A stretch of 64,000 nucleotides of DNA. It comes from Cryptomeria japonica. Its lineage: Eukaryota; Streptophyta; Pinopsida; Cupressales; Cupressaceae. The notes beneath the pieces were generated by a model. That model was not told where the DNA came from. It did no database searches and saw only the letters and a program-made list of their open reading frames with translations. Numbering within the stretch: the stretch's first letter is position 1; each line of letters starts with the position of its first letter. Shown in pieces: positions 11,601 through 24,000 of the stretch. The DNA lies in NCBI RefSeq assembly GCF_030272615.1, contig NC_081410.1, positions 224,987,415-225,051,414 of the forward strand, given 5' to 3'. The position numbers were made by a program, and so were the translations under genes.

Positions 11601-12022
11601 AGAGTCGTCTTAGAGCTCAGGCAGCTGCTTCTCAAACTTTGCAATCCCCAAAAACACCTTCAACAAGCATTATTCCATTTTCTCCTCAGCCGACGATTGA
11701 GCCAAAATCTCCTAAACATAAGATGCATGATGGTCTTGATCCTGTGCGAGTTAAAGATCCCATTTTTATAAATCTTGATGATGATATAGATGAAAATGTT
11801 ATTCATGATGAAAATGCTACTTCTCCTGTTCATTCTGATAGTGAATATGAACTTGTTGATATTGATAACCATTTATCTAATGAATTTTCTAAAGCACTTA
11901 TCCTAGCTCCTAGACAAGAACACTACGGCTTGGGATATGAACATAGCCCTTGTTTGGATCTTGTGATAGCTCCATCTGCTGTGTTGGATGTTCCTCCTCT
12001 AGCGTGTTCCCTACCTTCCTGA
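8621..12022 (+). pseudogene. Gag plus protease-like polyprotein, interrupted
   Basis: One reading frame from ATG 8621 to 12022 is broken only by in-frame stops at 8846 (TAA), 11570 (TGA) and 11597 (TGA). The longest open piece, 8852-11572, is 906 codons. Its first 230 residues are Pro/Ser/Asn-rich. Residues about 235-390 match the plant retrotransposon Gag fold (HLELYNGKGDPLTHVKTF, then ALQWYCSLP). A Tat-type zinc knuckle CQFHRQPGHDTKKC lies near residue 501. A retropepsin-like block follows with LIDPSCMVNI (near 628) and GYPWLSSM (near 704). The usual catalytic D-T/S-G or DGG is replaced by D-P-S, so protease activity is doubtful. The C-terminus is Pro-rich, then acidic. No RT follows. Confidence 0.88.
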
Positions 12023-12811
12023 AACATTGATCAGCAAGATCGGGGGGTAGATGATGTGCTAGACTAGTTTCATTAGCATAGCAGATTCTCTTCTCCTCTC
12101 TTTTGTTACTTCTTCTATATGTTACTCTCATTCTTCTATTTGTTGTCCTTAGTGTTGTCTACTTGAGGACGATGCAAAAACATTGAGATCTCTCGATCTC
12201 TCTCATGTTGACTCAAAAGACACATGTGTTCCCTTCTTCTAGGTGACCTTCCTTGATTGGGGAATGAAGAACAATTATGCATACATACATATGATATACA
12301 TGAATTATCATACAGCATACTGACCCCGAGGAAAGCGAAGTCACCTTGTGCTTTGTGTTTTGTGTTTATTATCCTTGGGCTTATCTCACACTTGGGGGCT
12401 AAATCCTTGTGATAACGTGCTCCTTTCCCGTCTCATTCTTATATGTATCACTACCTTAAAGCAATCACCCCCAGTGAGGGGTGTGCGATCGCTTTAACGT
12501 AGGGGGGCATACATCCCATTCATATCTTTTCAAGATACTTGAAAATTTCTTGACAAATTTAGCTTTGCCTTGAAGATTTTTGATATCTTTCTTGCATGAC
12601 TCATAGTGAGGGAACCTTACTACTGACAGTCATGGTTCTCCCTCGTGATCTTCCCTTTTACTTTGTCAATCGAAGTCGTAAGATCCTTAGTCCACTGGGG
12701 GCTTGGTGTATCTTGCCTCCTTGACGTGGTGAAAGTTTTTCAATGTTGTTTCCTTGTACTTTACTGGAAGTATGAGCGTACGCTTATACTCCCACTAAAG
12801 TGGGGGCTAAA
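12023..12811 (+). other. 3' untranslated region and polypurine tract of the Gag-only element
   Basis: No coding signal is seen. The last bases before the LTR, AAAGTGGGGGCTAAA (12797-12811), form the polypurine tract. The block is homologous to 40187-41093 read on the minus strand, which shows that it belongs to a repeat family. Confidence 0.75.
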
Positions 12812-14071
12812 TGTAGCGTCCTAAAATTGCAACACTTGCAATTTTGACTGCATTTGGGTCTTCACGATGGCGACACAACACTAAACCTGAATGGAGACCC
12901 CGAAACTTGTTCATGACATCAAAAACTGCATTTTTCCAGCACCCTGGCCTGATCCTCCTTGCACCCTGCTGTCCCGGGAGGTGGGACCAGAGCGCCCAGT
13001 GCCCTGGTCCTTTAGGACTAGGGCGCCCAACGCCCTGGTCCCCCAGGACCATGGCGCCCAGCGCCCTGGTCCCTGGCCCTATTTTGGGCCCAGTCTCCTA
13101 TGGGACTTCGGGCCTTTTTGTTTGCAATTTGGAAAATAACATTTCCTGGTCGGCCTAAGGTCGGGAAAATCAGTCTTTTAACCCTAATTGGCAAGTATAT
13201 AAACTACATTTCCTCTCCCATTTTGAGGAGGGGGGACATATGTGTACAAGACGCGAAAATGATATTCAAGCATTCAAGCATTCCTTCAAACAATTGATCA
13301 TTCTAAGTCTCCATTCAAGGCTAGGTGTTGCATTCAAGACAAGGATTCAACCATTGAAGAGGAGATCACATGCTACAACATACAACATACAACAAACAAC
13401 AACATCTATACCTTCGCATATAAGGATACAAACATCCTTACAACAAGGTACTAGTACTTGTTTTACATTACAGTCATTTACATTTACAGCATTTCTCATT
13501 TCTTGGTTAATTCCAAAACTGGGGTTTGACCTAAGGGCAAACCCCTAATCCCTAACCCCCCCAATCGTCTTCATTTTTCTGTGTGTAGGTTGCAGGTACG
13601 CGGCTGAAATTGAAGATCTGGAATCCTTGTGCAGAGACGAACAGATCCCCCTTCGTTTCGCGGATTTTTCGGAGGACCGTGTGCACGTCGGGCGCCATCG
13701 TCCCGTCAACTTTTGCTCAAATTTGCAGGACAGCGTCGTCTCGACATTTTACTGCTAATTCCAGGTCCGTAGCTTCATATCATATCCCTATCTCTATTTA
13801 TAAGTGAATCTTTCTTGCTTCTACATGCATTCCTAGTTCAATCTTTCTATCTACATTCTTTACAAAAGAGGGTATCCTTGCTATCACAACCCTTGAAACT
13901 CATATAGAATCCAATCTTGCATTGCGTGGGATTGGATCTTGTGGGTTTCAACCCCTCTTTTGAATGTAAAGTCCCTCCTAAGTGAAAACCATCAACCCTA
14001 GTGACTCTCCCTTCTCTTTGCTTGGAGTTGGGGAGGGGAGAACGACTAGGGTTCGATTTTTCCGCTTTACA
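12812..14071 (+). repeat. 3' LTR of the Gag-only element
   Basis: A 1,260-bp copy of 6179-7438. It has the 31-bp tandem array (12992-13078), TATA box (13196-13203) and hairpin (13674-13703). By eye most differences from the 5' copy are C/T or G/A, many at CpG. Confidence 0.93.
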
Positions 14072-14166
14072 CCGGTATTAAACATTAAGTTGGTTAAATT
14101 GTTTTGGTTTGAATTTATTTGACAACTGATTCACCCCCCCCTCTCAGTTGTCTCTGGGACCTAACA
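14072..14166 (+). repeat. Copia 1 5' LTR, remaining 3' part
   Basis: The match to the 3' LTR (CCGGTATTAAACATTAAG onward) resumes here, running through a C-run and CTCTCAGTTGTCTC to the terminal CCTAACA, then the primer site. Confidence 0.92.
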
Positions 14167-14167
14167 A

Positions 14168-14181
14168 TTGGTATCCAAGCC
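14168..14181 (+). other. Copia 1 primer-binding site
   Basis: TTGGTATCCAAGCC directly follows the LTR and resembles the initiator-methionine tRNA primer site TGGTATCAGAGC seen intact in copia 2, with changes in the middle. Confidence 0.7.
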
Positions 14182-14222
14182 TAGTCCTCTTTTGTATAAG
14201 TTTAACAGCTTGAGGAGATCCA

Positions 14223-17200
14223 ATGTCTACTAACTATTTCAGGAAGGACAGTCCTAAACTTGATGGAACCAACTATGGCATATGGAAGATCAGAATGGAG
14301 ACACATCTAAATTGCATTGGAAAGGACATCTGGGATGTTACAAAGAATGGTTATACTACTCCTACTCAGAGTCATCCCACTCCACCCAACTTGACTAAAG
14401 ATGAAGAAAATGATTGCAAAGCAAGAGAAGCACTTTTGAGCGCATTATCAGATCAACAAATCATGGGACTATCAGATAGGTCTACTGCTAAAGCTATTTG
14501 GGATCATTTGGAAACACTGAATGAAGGAGATTCCATAGTCAAAATTGCAAAACTTGAAAGCTTCCGGGTCAGGTATGAACATCTGAAAATGGAAGAAGAT
14601 GAAATGATTTTTGCTTTTATGGAAAGAGTAAATGAGATTGTTTTGGGTATTAAATGTTGTGGAGGAACCTTAAGTGAGGATGAAGTTGTTTCAAAAGTTT
14701 TAAGAGGATTGCCATCGACATATAAAATGAAAGTCACTACTATAAATGAGTTAAGAACAATGCCTAATACATTAGTAACTAGAGATACATTGATTGGGAA
14801 ACTTTCAGCTTTTGAAATTGAAGAATTTGGTCTTGTTGCTACTATAAAGACAGATTTGGCCTTTAAAGCATCAACATCATCTGCTCCATCATTTGACAAA
14901 TCTGATTGGAAAGATTTTTATGCAAGAGAACTTGAAGAAGGCAGGAAAGAAAATGAAGAACTTGAAAAACTTGAAGCACTATTTGCAAGGAAAATGCCTA
15001 AAGGTCCAGTTGGAAGTAAGTATGAAGGTAAAATACCCTTTAAATGTTTTAACTGCAATAAGATTGGTCATATGGCTTCAAGATGCCCTGATAGACATGC
15101 TAGACTAAGAGAAGAAGCTAGAAGAACATACAAGCTTAACCCTGAATATCAGAGATACAGATTTAAGAAGAATAAAGACAAATCTTGTTACATTGCTGAT
15201 GAAGGTGTGACTGATGATTTTGATGAGGATCCGACAGACAATGGATGGGTTTTTGTTGCTATAACAAAAGATCAACTGACACCTACTGCTCAACCAGTAG
15301 AACAGGCCTTGGCAGCTAAAGTTGAAGTAAAGGATGAATGGATCATTGATTCAGGATGCTCACATCATATGACAGGAGACAAAGGTAAATTCTTGAACTT
15401 TCAAGAATACAATGGAGGCTTAGTGAGATTTGGAGATGACAAAGCTTGTTTAATCAAAGGTAAGGGTACAATATCTCTTGATGGTAAGCATAACACTGAC
15501 AATGTTTACTATGTTGAAGGATTAAAGCATAATAGTTTGAGTGTTGGTCAATTAGTTGAGAAAGGATTTCAGTTACAGTTCAAAAATGGAAAATGCAAAA
15601 TCATGAATAGAACTAGTTTGGAAATTGCAACCGGTAATCAAACTAGAGGTAATATCTTTCATTTGAATAATCAAAGGTAAGGGTACAATATCTCTTGATG
15701 GTAAGCATAACACTGACAATGTTTACTATGTTGAAGGATTAAAGCATAATATTTTGAGTGTTGGTCAATTAGTTGAGAAAGGATTTCAGTTACAATTCAA
15801 AAATGGAAAATGCAAAATCATGAATAGAACTGGTTTGGAAATTGCAACCGGTAATCAGACTAGAGGTAATATCTTTCATTTGAATAATGGTAAAAAGACA
15901 TGCTTAATTGCACATATTGATGAAAGTTGGTTATGGCATAAGAGACTCTGTCATGTAAACTTTGATTGCGTGGTGAAAATCAGTACTACTAAGGTAGTTA
16001 GAGATTTACCTAAAATTGTCAAACCTCAGAATATAGTATGTAAGGAATGTCAATTTGGAAAACAAGTTAGAGCTAGTTTCAAAAGTATTCCAGAAAAATC
16101 CAATAATGCTCTTGATTTGATTCACACTGATTTATGTGGTCCAGCTAGAACTAAAAGCCTACAAGGTGATAGATATTTCATGCTAATCATTGATGACTAT
16201 TCTAGAATGTGTTGGGTTACTTTTGTTGGAGAAAAATCAAAAGCACTAGGAAAGTTCAACCTGTTCAAAGTAATGGTAGAAAATGAAACCGGTAAGAAAA
16301 TCAAATGTCTAAGATCAGATCAAGGAGAAGAATTTATATCTAAGGAGTTTAATACATTCTGTGAAGTAAATAGAATCAGAAGACAACTGTCAGCACCTCA
16401 GACACCACAACAGAATGAAGTTGTTGAAAGGAAAAACAAAACTATCTTGGATGCAGCAAGAAGTATGTTATCAGAAGCAAACCTACCACATGTATATTGG
16501 AGAGAGGCAGTCAGTACAACAGTCTATACATTCAACAAAGTTCACATCAAAGGTGAAACCGGTAAGACCCCTCATGAACTATGGTTTGGTAATACTCCTA
16601 CTCTTAAATATTTCAGAATTTTTGGAAGTAAATGTTATATTAGAAGAGATGAGTATATTGGCAAATTTGATCCTAGAAGTGATGAAGGAATATTTCTTGG
16701 TTATTCATCTAAGAGCAAGGCATATAGATGTTTTAACAAAAGATTGCAGAAAATTGTTGAAAGTACAAATGTAAAGATTGATGAACAATTCAGAGGAACT
16801 TCAAGGTATATAGACTCTGGACCGGCAACAAAATTTTTGACAAATGAACCTACACTGAATCCACCGGTACAGAATGAAGATCCAGTTACCCCGGTATCAT
16901 TTGAGGATTCCACAGTAACTGAAGAACAACAACAAACAAAGACACCCCTGTATGTAAGATTGAATCATTCGGAAGATCAGATAATTGGAAACAAGTTTAA
17001 AGGAGTTATGACAAGAGGAAGATTGGCAAATGAAGAAGTATGTCTTATTTCTCAAATTGAACCATCATCAGTTAATGAGGCATGTGAAGATGAATTTTGG
17101 ATTAAAGCTATGGAAGAAGAATTAGAACAAATTGAGAAGAATAACATTTGGACATTAGTTCCCTGACCTAAAGATAAAAATATAATTGGAACCAAATGGG

Positions 17201-18592
17201 TATTCAGAAACAAACTTAATGAAGATGGTAAGGTTGTCAGAAATAAAGCAAGACTAGTGTGTAAGGGATATTCTAAGAAAGAAGGAATTGATTACAATGA
17301 AACCTTTGCACCGGTAGCTAGAATTGAGGCAGTCAGATTATTTTTGGCTTTTGCAGCACATAAGAACTACAAAGTTTATCATATGGATATTAAATGTGCA
17401 TTTTTTAATGGAGATTTTGAAGAAGTGTACATTGAACAACCTGATGGATTTTCTTTGACAGATGACAAAGATATGGTTTGTAGGTTAAGAAAAGCTTTGT
17501 ATGGATTGAAGCAAGCTCCAAGAGCTTGGTATACAAGATTGGATAAGTATCTTTTAAAGATTGGTTTTTCTAAAGGTAATGCAAACAACAATTTATATTA
17601 TAAAGTGACTAATGATGACATCTTAATTATAGAAGTATTTGTTGATGACATAATCTTTGGAGGAGAAGATGGATTATGTAAAGAATTTTCTATTAAAATG
17701 CAGCAAGAATTTGAAATGTCTATGATTGGAGAAATAAAATTATTTTTAGGATTGCAGATTTCACAGACTGATAAAGGTATATTCTTGAGTCAATCCAAGT
17801 ACTTAAAAGAGTTACTAAAGAAATTTGGGATGGAGAACTCTAAACCGGTAAACACACCTATGACAACAAATGACAAATTATCACTAAGGGATGAATCTAC
17901 ACCTGTTAATCCAACTAGATACAAATCTATGATAGGAGGTTTACTGTATTTGACACAAACCAAACCTGATATTATGAATGCAGTATGTATTGTTTCAAGA
18001 TTTCAAAGTAATCCTAGAGAAAATGATGAATCAGCAGTAAAAAGGATTTTTCGGTACTTACAAGGTACTATAAATTTTGGGTTTATGGTATCCTAGAGAT
18101 GAAAACTTTGAATTATGTGCATACACAGATGCAAATTGGGCAGGAGATGTGGATGATAGAAAAAGCACCACTGACGGAGCATTCTTTCTTGGAAACAGAC
18201 TAGTTTCTTGGTTGAGTAAGAAACAAAGTTGTACATCTTTATCAACAACAAAATCAGAATATGTTGCAACAACAACTAACTGTACACAGGTACTATGGCT
18301 TAAGCAAATGTTGAAAGTCATAAAAGTAAAATGCAAGGAACCTATTACTATCTATTGTGATAACACTGCAACAATTGATATATCTAAGAATCCGGTATTA
18401 CATTCTAAAACCAAACATGTTTCTATTAAACTGAATTTTCTAAGGGAAAATGTTGAAGCAAAGGAAATAAAACTGGTTTATGTGAATACTAAAGAGCAGA
18501 TTGCAGATATCTTTACTAAACCTCTCCCTAAGGAGACTTTTGAATATCTCAGATATCAGCTTGGGGTCATACCCCCACCGGTAGAGACTTAG
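14223..18592 (+). pseudogene. Ty1/copia gag-pol polyprotein, decayed
   Basis: ATG 14223 opens Gag (485 codons to 15680). It has a zinc knuckle CFNCNKIGHMASRC (about 15046-15090) and the protease WIIDSGCSHHMTGD (about 15340). A 217-bp tandem duplication then shifts the frame. Pol continues from about 15754 with the pre-integrase motif LWHKRLCHVNF, integrase (DLIHTDLCGP, then IDDYSRM), an in-frame TGA at 17164, RT ([15 protein letters not shown]; active-site FVDDIIFGG near 17640) and RNase H (DANWAGDVDDRKST; DNTATIDISKNP). A one-base insertion in a G run near 18076 moves RNase H to another frame. The protein would normally copy and integrate the element; this copy cannot. Confidence 0.93.
15452..15885 (+). 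repeat. 217-bp tandem duplication inside pol
   Basis: Units 15452-15668 and 15669-15885 begin AATCAAAGGTAAGGG and differ at only about four bases. The period is not a multiple of three, so the duplication itself creates the frameshift and the stop at 15678-15680. Confidence 0.92.
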
Positions 18593-18969
18593 GAAGTTGA
18601 TGATTGTCATCAACCAACATAATTAACAGAGAAATCTTTTTTTCCAGCTTTGATGGGAAGCTACTTCTCAGGGGGAGTAGTTGGTATACTAAATTGATTG
18701 TTATTTTGTATATGAACTTGGATTGGTAAGAACTTTGGCATTTGATGTCAAAGGGGGAGAGATTGGTATGGAAAAACACAAGGAAAACACATGTTGCTCC
18801 CAAGGGGAGAGATTGTTGGTTGGGAGAGATTATTACTCTCTGTATCTGTATTTTGATTTCTGGTTATGATCTCTTTTGGAGATTGTTGGTTTTTGGTATT
18901 TGGCATTTCTATTTTGGCACTTTGATGGTTTTTCCATCTTGTGTTGCCATCAATGCCAAAGGGGGAGAT
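18593..18969 (+). other. Copia 1 3' untranslated region with polypurine tracts
   Basis: Several G-rich purine runs (near 18672, 18750, 18800 and 18957) end in 'aaagggggagat' directly before the 3' LTR. The last is the functional polypurine tract position; the earlier ones may be older or auxiliary primers. No coding signal. Confidence 0.75.
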
Positions 18970-20010
18970 TGTTGCTATTTTGGTATGGTTTTGTCATTGA
19001 TGTCAACACCTACTAAATACTTATCAACTGTGGCGCTTTGGAGAATCAGCAACATTCACTGGCAAGCGACTCATGCACAGTCACCGGTATCTGGTTCACC
19101 GGCAAGATATAATGATCACCGACACTTGGAATAGCATGGAAAACACTTGGTAATGTTGAAGACATCGTTTGAACATCTTGTCTTGGAGAATTGTTTATTG
19201 GTACATTCGCATTTGCATATTTCCTGTTACCGGCAAATAGGTCCAGGTTACACCGACAGGTTTATCTTTTCCAGATCAACACGACACACTATGGAGATGA
19301 TTAATTATTGTTGTAAATGCATTAAGCCGACATGTTCAATCAGTTATTGCATCGGATATTGTATTGTTTGTAGAATGTTTTTATTGTAATATCTTGTAGA
19401 GTCGACCTACTAAAATTGGTCTTAGGTTATGGTATAAATGTAAGATCTTATTTGTAAGATCAAATGTGGAATGCGAAAAAGGATTGTGTGAAGGTATATG
19501 CGAGAATAAGCAAAGCTATACACACAGACATCATTTGAAGATTGAAGGAGGGTTTTCGTGAACACCGATACTGAATCCAGCATATGAAGATGCTATTTTG
19601 TGCAGTACATTCTTATTGGATTTAACCATCCAACTATAGTCAGTGTGACTCCCATTTTGTGATTGAGCAGTGAGCTCTAGGCGCTTGGCCTTTCTGCATG
19701 TGCAGACCCCATTTATGTACACTTACTATCTGCAGTAGTATCATCTGATTGTGGGTAAGGTTTCCCATCGTGGTTTTTCCCCTTACAGGGTTTCCACGTA
19801 CAAATATTGGTGTTAGGTGTTGTGGATGACTTTGTCTTTATGTTTCATACACTAATCCTTACCGGTATAGCAATTAACTGTTAAAACTGTCTACCGACAT
19901 GTTAACCTGGTTTACTGGTATTAAGCATTAAGTTGGTTAAATTGTTTTGGTTTGAATTTATTTGACAACTGATTCACCCCCCCCCTCTCAGTTGTCTCCG
20001 GGACCTAACA
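18970..20010 (+). repeat. Copia 1 3' LTR
   Basis: 1,041 bp, TGTTGC...CTAACA. It is the uninterrupted copy that allows the split 5' LTR to be reconstructed and is followed by the target duplication TAATT. Confidence 0.93.
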
Positions 20011-20015
20011 TAATT
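20011..20015. other. Target-site duplication of copia 1, right copy
   Basis: TAATT matches 5206-5210. Confidence 0.9.
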
Positions 20016-21079
20016 TTCTATAATTAGAGATAAATACAATTACCTTTTCAAAGGAATTAGTATTTCACTATCCAATTTCTTCATATATAAGCATCATATG
20101 AACTAAGACCTTTTATCAATGAAGTATTTGTGCACGAGACATAGTTTCTACCTTATTTACCCTTGGATTGAAAAGGTTTGTAGAGCCCACATAAGAACTA
20201 ATGAAAGTGTTATGTTTAATCTCCATTATATTCTTTATTATATTTAGCTTTAATCTTTTGCATGACACATTTACTTGAATTATAGTATTTTACTAATGTT
20301 AATGTAGCTTTTAACTTAGAATTTCAATGTGTTTTGTTTTGTGTGTATGCTATTTTCTATAGAGTATTTTTAACTTCTAGAAGGAAGGTGGAGGTGTGTT
20401 GTGAAGATGAAGGATTCATTAGAACCTAGTTTGAGGGAAGTGTGCTCATATTGCACATTATGAGATGTGATAATGAAAAGTTGGGTTCTTTGATTCAATA
20501 TGAAAAAAATTGCAACTCACGATGAAGAAGGAGAGGCATTGGTTGAAGGTGTTTATTAATAATATAAGATCATTTCCTCTTCCCATGCAATTAAAATGTA
20601 TGGTGATGCTTGCTAGTGAAGCAACACCATCTTCATAACCAATGGACTCACATTTAAGTAGCAATGAGCTCTTCTTAATCTTTTTTCTTAACACTTTCAC
20701 AATGAAAGCATGTCCTTAGTCACATTTTCACCCTACTCAATTATGGAATAGAGAATTTGTTTAGCTTTCCTCCCTTCCATGCTTTTATATTTCACCTCTT
20801 TCAATTTTTATCTTAATATGGGTTAGAAAAAAACACATGGCTTGGTCTATGTAATTGTTTGCCAATAATTCAATACCATTTTGGAGGCCTAAGAACACAA
20901 AGATCTTATGTGGCTTTATTTTTGTATTGTGCTTATGGTAATTTTATAGCTACTTCACTCTAGGCTATTTTCAAAATTGGGTAAGGACCCAATCACATCT
21001 TTGCTTTCATGGATTTGTTTTCTAGACACCAAATCATTTTGGTGTGGGTTTGTATTGAATTTCTAGAGATTCAACTAAG
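20016..21079. other. No recognisable feature
   Basis: AT-rich DNA between copia 1 and the LINE. Only short chance ORFs such as 20458-20700 (minus) are present. No repeat structure or RNA gene seen. Confidence 0.5.
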
Positions 21080-24000
21080 AAGGATAATGTTAATTGTGAT
21101 TCAGGTGCTTCGGGTGGGTTGGCAGTTCTTTGGAGAGATTCTACTGTACATTTCTCATTAATTGCTTCCTCATCTAATTGGATGCTTGGGCTAGTTAAGA
21201 GCAGGGCGTCAAATTTAAAATTTTGGTTATTCAATGTTTATGGTCCTTCTGGGGTTCTAGAAAAAAGAACACTTTGGAACTTCTCAGTTTCTCTTGCTAC
21301 TCCTTTGCGGAATGTTTTTTTGATCTTTGGGGGAGACTTTAATGCAATTACTAGTATGGATGAAAAGGCTGGGGGAATCATCCCTAATAAACATGCTATG
21401 TCAGACTTTTGCAGCTTCATTCATTCCTTGAATTTGGTTGATTGTAAACCTCTCAATGGTTCATTTACATGGACTAATATGCAAAGGGAATTTTGTCAGA
21501 TTTCGGAAAGGTTGGATCATTTTCTGGTTTCGGATAATTGGTTCAATTCGGGACAGGATTTTGTGTCCTCAATCCTCCCCTTTTCTAGCTCTGATCATTT
21601 CCCTATTCAGTTTAATATTTTCGAGGATAGGGCTCCTAGAAAGTTACCTTTCAAGTTTGAGCCAATGTGGTTTAGGGATCAATCGTTTTTGCCTTCCTTA
21701 AAATATTGGTGGAATTTAGCTCCATTTTTTCTTGGGTCTCAGATGTTTCAACTTGTTAAGAAATTGGGCTTTTTAAAGTTAAGGATAAAGGATTGGAATG
21801 TGTTGCATTATAAGAATATTTTTGGTGAAAAGGCCAGGATTTAGGAGGAAATTGAGTAACTTAATGAAAGCATTGTTGCTTCGGGTATGTCTTCTGCAAT
21901 GTACGATAAGCTAAAATTGTTAAACATGCAGTTGAGTGAGACCTTGGCTAGGGAAGAATCTTATTGGAGACAGAAGTCTAGGGATCTTTGGCTTTCTGAA
22001 GGCAATCGAAATACCAAGTTCTTTCATTCCTCTTCTAAGCTCAAGAGACTTCCCAATCGAATCTCTTGTATTATTGACTCTAATGGTAATACTCTGACAG
22101 AGGAGGATGATATAGTCACCGAAGTTGTTAGGTTCTTTAAGTCTCTTCTTTCTACAGAGCTGGTGGTGGTTGATGACGAGTTTGTAAACTCGATCCCCCC
22201 TTTAGTCTCTCAAGAGGATAATAGGATGCTTATGGCCCCATTTTCGTTGGCTGAATTGAAAGAGATAGTCTTTTCCATGAATCCGGAAAAGGCACCGGGA
22301 CCGAATGGATTTACGGCCTTATTCTTTCAGAAATGTTGGGACTTTATAGGAAAAGATGTGCTACAAGCCTTGGAGGAGTCTAGAAGGAATAGGTCGATAC
22401 TAAGAGAAATTAATACTACTCTTATTGCTATTATTCCGAAAGTAGATAACCCCACCTCTTTTTCGGACTTTCGTCCAATTGCCTTGTGTACCACCTTATA
22501 TAAAATCTTTACTAAGACAATCTCGGTTAGGCTGTCTAAACTCCTTCCTCGGATAATTTCCCTTGAGCAAGGTGGGTTTGTGCCTGGACTAAAAAACTTC
22601 TGAAGGTGCCATTGTAGCTCACGAAATCCTACACTCCATATCTCAACAAAAGGTCCCAGCAATGATTCTTAAACTAGACATGCTTAAAGCTTATGATCGT
22701 GTGAATTGGCAGTCCCTAGTGGCGGTCTTGTATCGGTTAGGGTTTTCGCGTAGTTGGGTTAAGTGGGTCTTTTCATGTATATCCACTGCTTGCTTTTCAG
22801 TTTTGATTAATGGTTCTCCCTCGAGTTTTTTTGCTTCCTCCCGGGGAATTAGGCAAGGAGATCCCTTATCTCCTTTTTTGTTTATTCTTTTGGCGGAAGC
22901 ATTAAGCAGGGCTATATCTAAGGCTATGACATTGGGTTTATGTTCAGGCATCAGAGTGGATGGCCTCCCTTCTTCACAATCTCATTGCTTATTTGTTGAT
23001 GATACACTTTTGTTTGGGGCGGCCTCTATGAGGGAAGCTCGAGTTATTAAGAAAATTATTTCTGATTATGCAGCCTTTTCTGGTGAAAAGGTTAATAATC
23101 AGAAGTCCAAAGTCTTTTTTGTGAATATCCCCACTTTAGTTCGGGACAATCTTGCCCGCTTTTGGAGTTTTCAAGTTGGGACTTTTCCCTGTATGTACTT
23201 AGGCATTCCTTTCTTTCTGGGATCATATAAGACCTCCTTTTGGGATAAAGTTGTTCATTCTATTACATCCAGAATTTCCTCCTGGAATCATAAGTGGCTA
23301 ACAATGGCTAGTAAGATCCTTCTAATCAAATCAGTTTTGAATGCCATCCCTATATATTTGATGTCAATCCTACAGGCTCCCTCCCAAGTCATTAAGAAAA
23401 TTAAGGTTTCCCTCAGGACCTTCCATTGGAATGATAATTTAGGAGGGAAACACAAGATTCCTCTTCTTGCTTGGGATAAAATTTGCCGTCCCAAGGAGCT
23501 GGGGGGTGCGGGTATCCGTGACTTGGTTATTCAGAATAAAGCATTGGGGGAAAAATTGATTTGGAAGTTATATGCAGCCCCCTGTAGTAAATGGGCCTCT
23601 GTCATGCTTGCCAAATATTTAAGGGGAGCATCCAGAGAAAGGATTTTTACTACAACATCCCTTCCGAAGGGTTCTGCGTTTTGGAATTTTTTGATTTCTT
23701 GAGGGAGGTGGTCCTACCACATTTATCTTGGGTTGTCCATAATGGGAGAAATGCCCATTTTTGGGATGAAGTTTGGAATGGGCATCCGACTCTCTCAACT
23801 ATTCATGATTGGTCCCCTTTGCCGGATATCCTATCGGATCTTTGGGGACCTTTTGTTGCAGATTATTTTAACATTGTCACCTCAGGTCCATGTTTAGTGG
23901 CTAAATGGAAGGATATCCCTCCCCTGTCTATCAATAATGATATTATTTTAGCTTTTGTAGAAGAACTTCATAGGAGACCTTTAGTTTTCCATAACAAGGA

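Larger units (their letters stand above)
6179..14071 (+). mobile_element. Complete non-autonomous Gag-only gypsy-like element
   Basis: Two 1,260-bp LTRs of identical length (6179-7438 and 12812-14071) begin TGTAGCGTCC and end GCTTTACA. They flank 5.4 kb that holds a long leader, one decayed Gag/protease-like reading frame (8621-12022) and a 0.8-kb tail ending in a polypurine tract. Both strands of the interior were checked and no RT, RNase H or integrase motif was found. The insertion target in the copia LTR reads CCGGT on the right and CCCAT on the left, an eroded 5-bp duplication. The two LTRs differ at roughly 25-30 sites by eye, nearly all transitions. The element must rely on an autonomous partner. 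Confidence 0.88.
5211..20010 (+). mobile_element. Complete Ty1/copia retrotransposon (copia 1), split by a nested element
   Basis: The element has two matching LTRs (5211-6178 plus 14072-14166; and 18970-20010), a primer site, a decayed gag-pol, a G-rich polypurine tract and a perfect TAATT target duplication. The domain order Gag, protease, integrase, RT, RNase H defines Ty1/copia. A 7,893-bp gypsy-like element (6179-14071) sits inside the 5' LTR. Its own sequence is therefore about 6.9 kb. It can no longer encode an intact polyprotein because of a tandem duplication, a nonsense codon and a frameshift. Confidence 0.93.

Noticed and set aside
11198-11644. 148-codon Arg/Ser-rich minus-strand ORF
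   Set aside because: Antisense shadow of the Gag C-terminal region.
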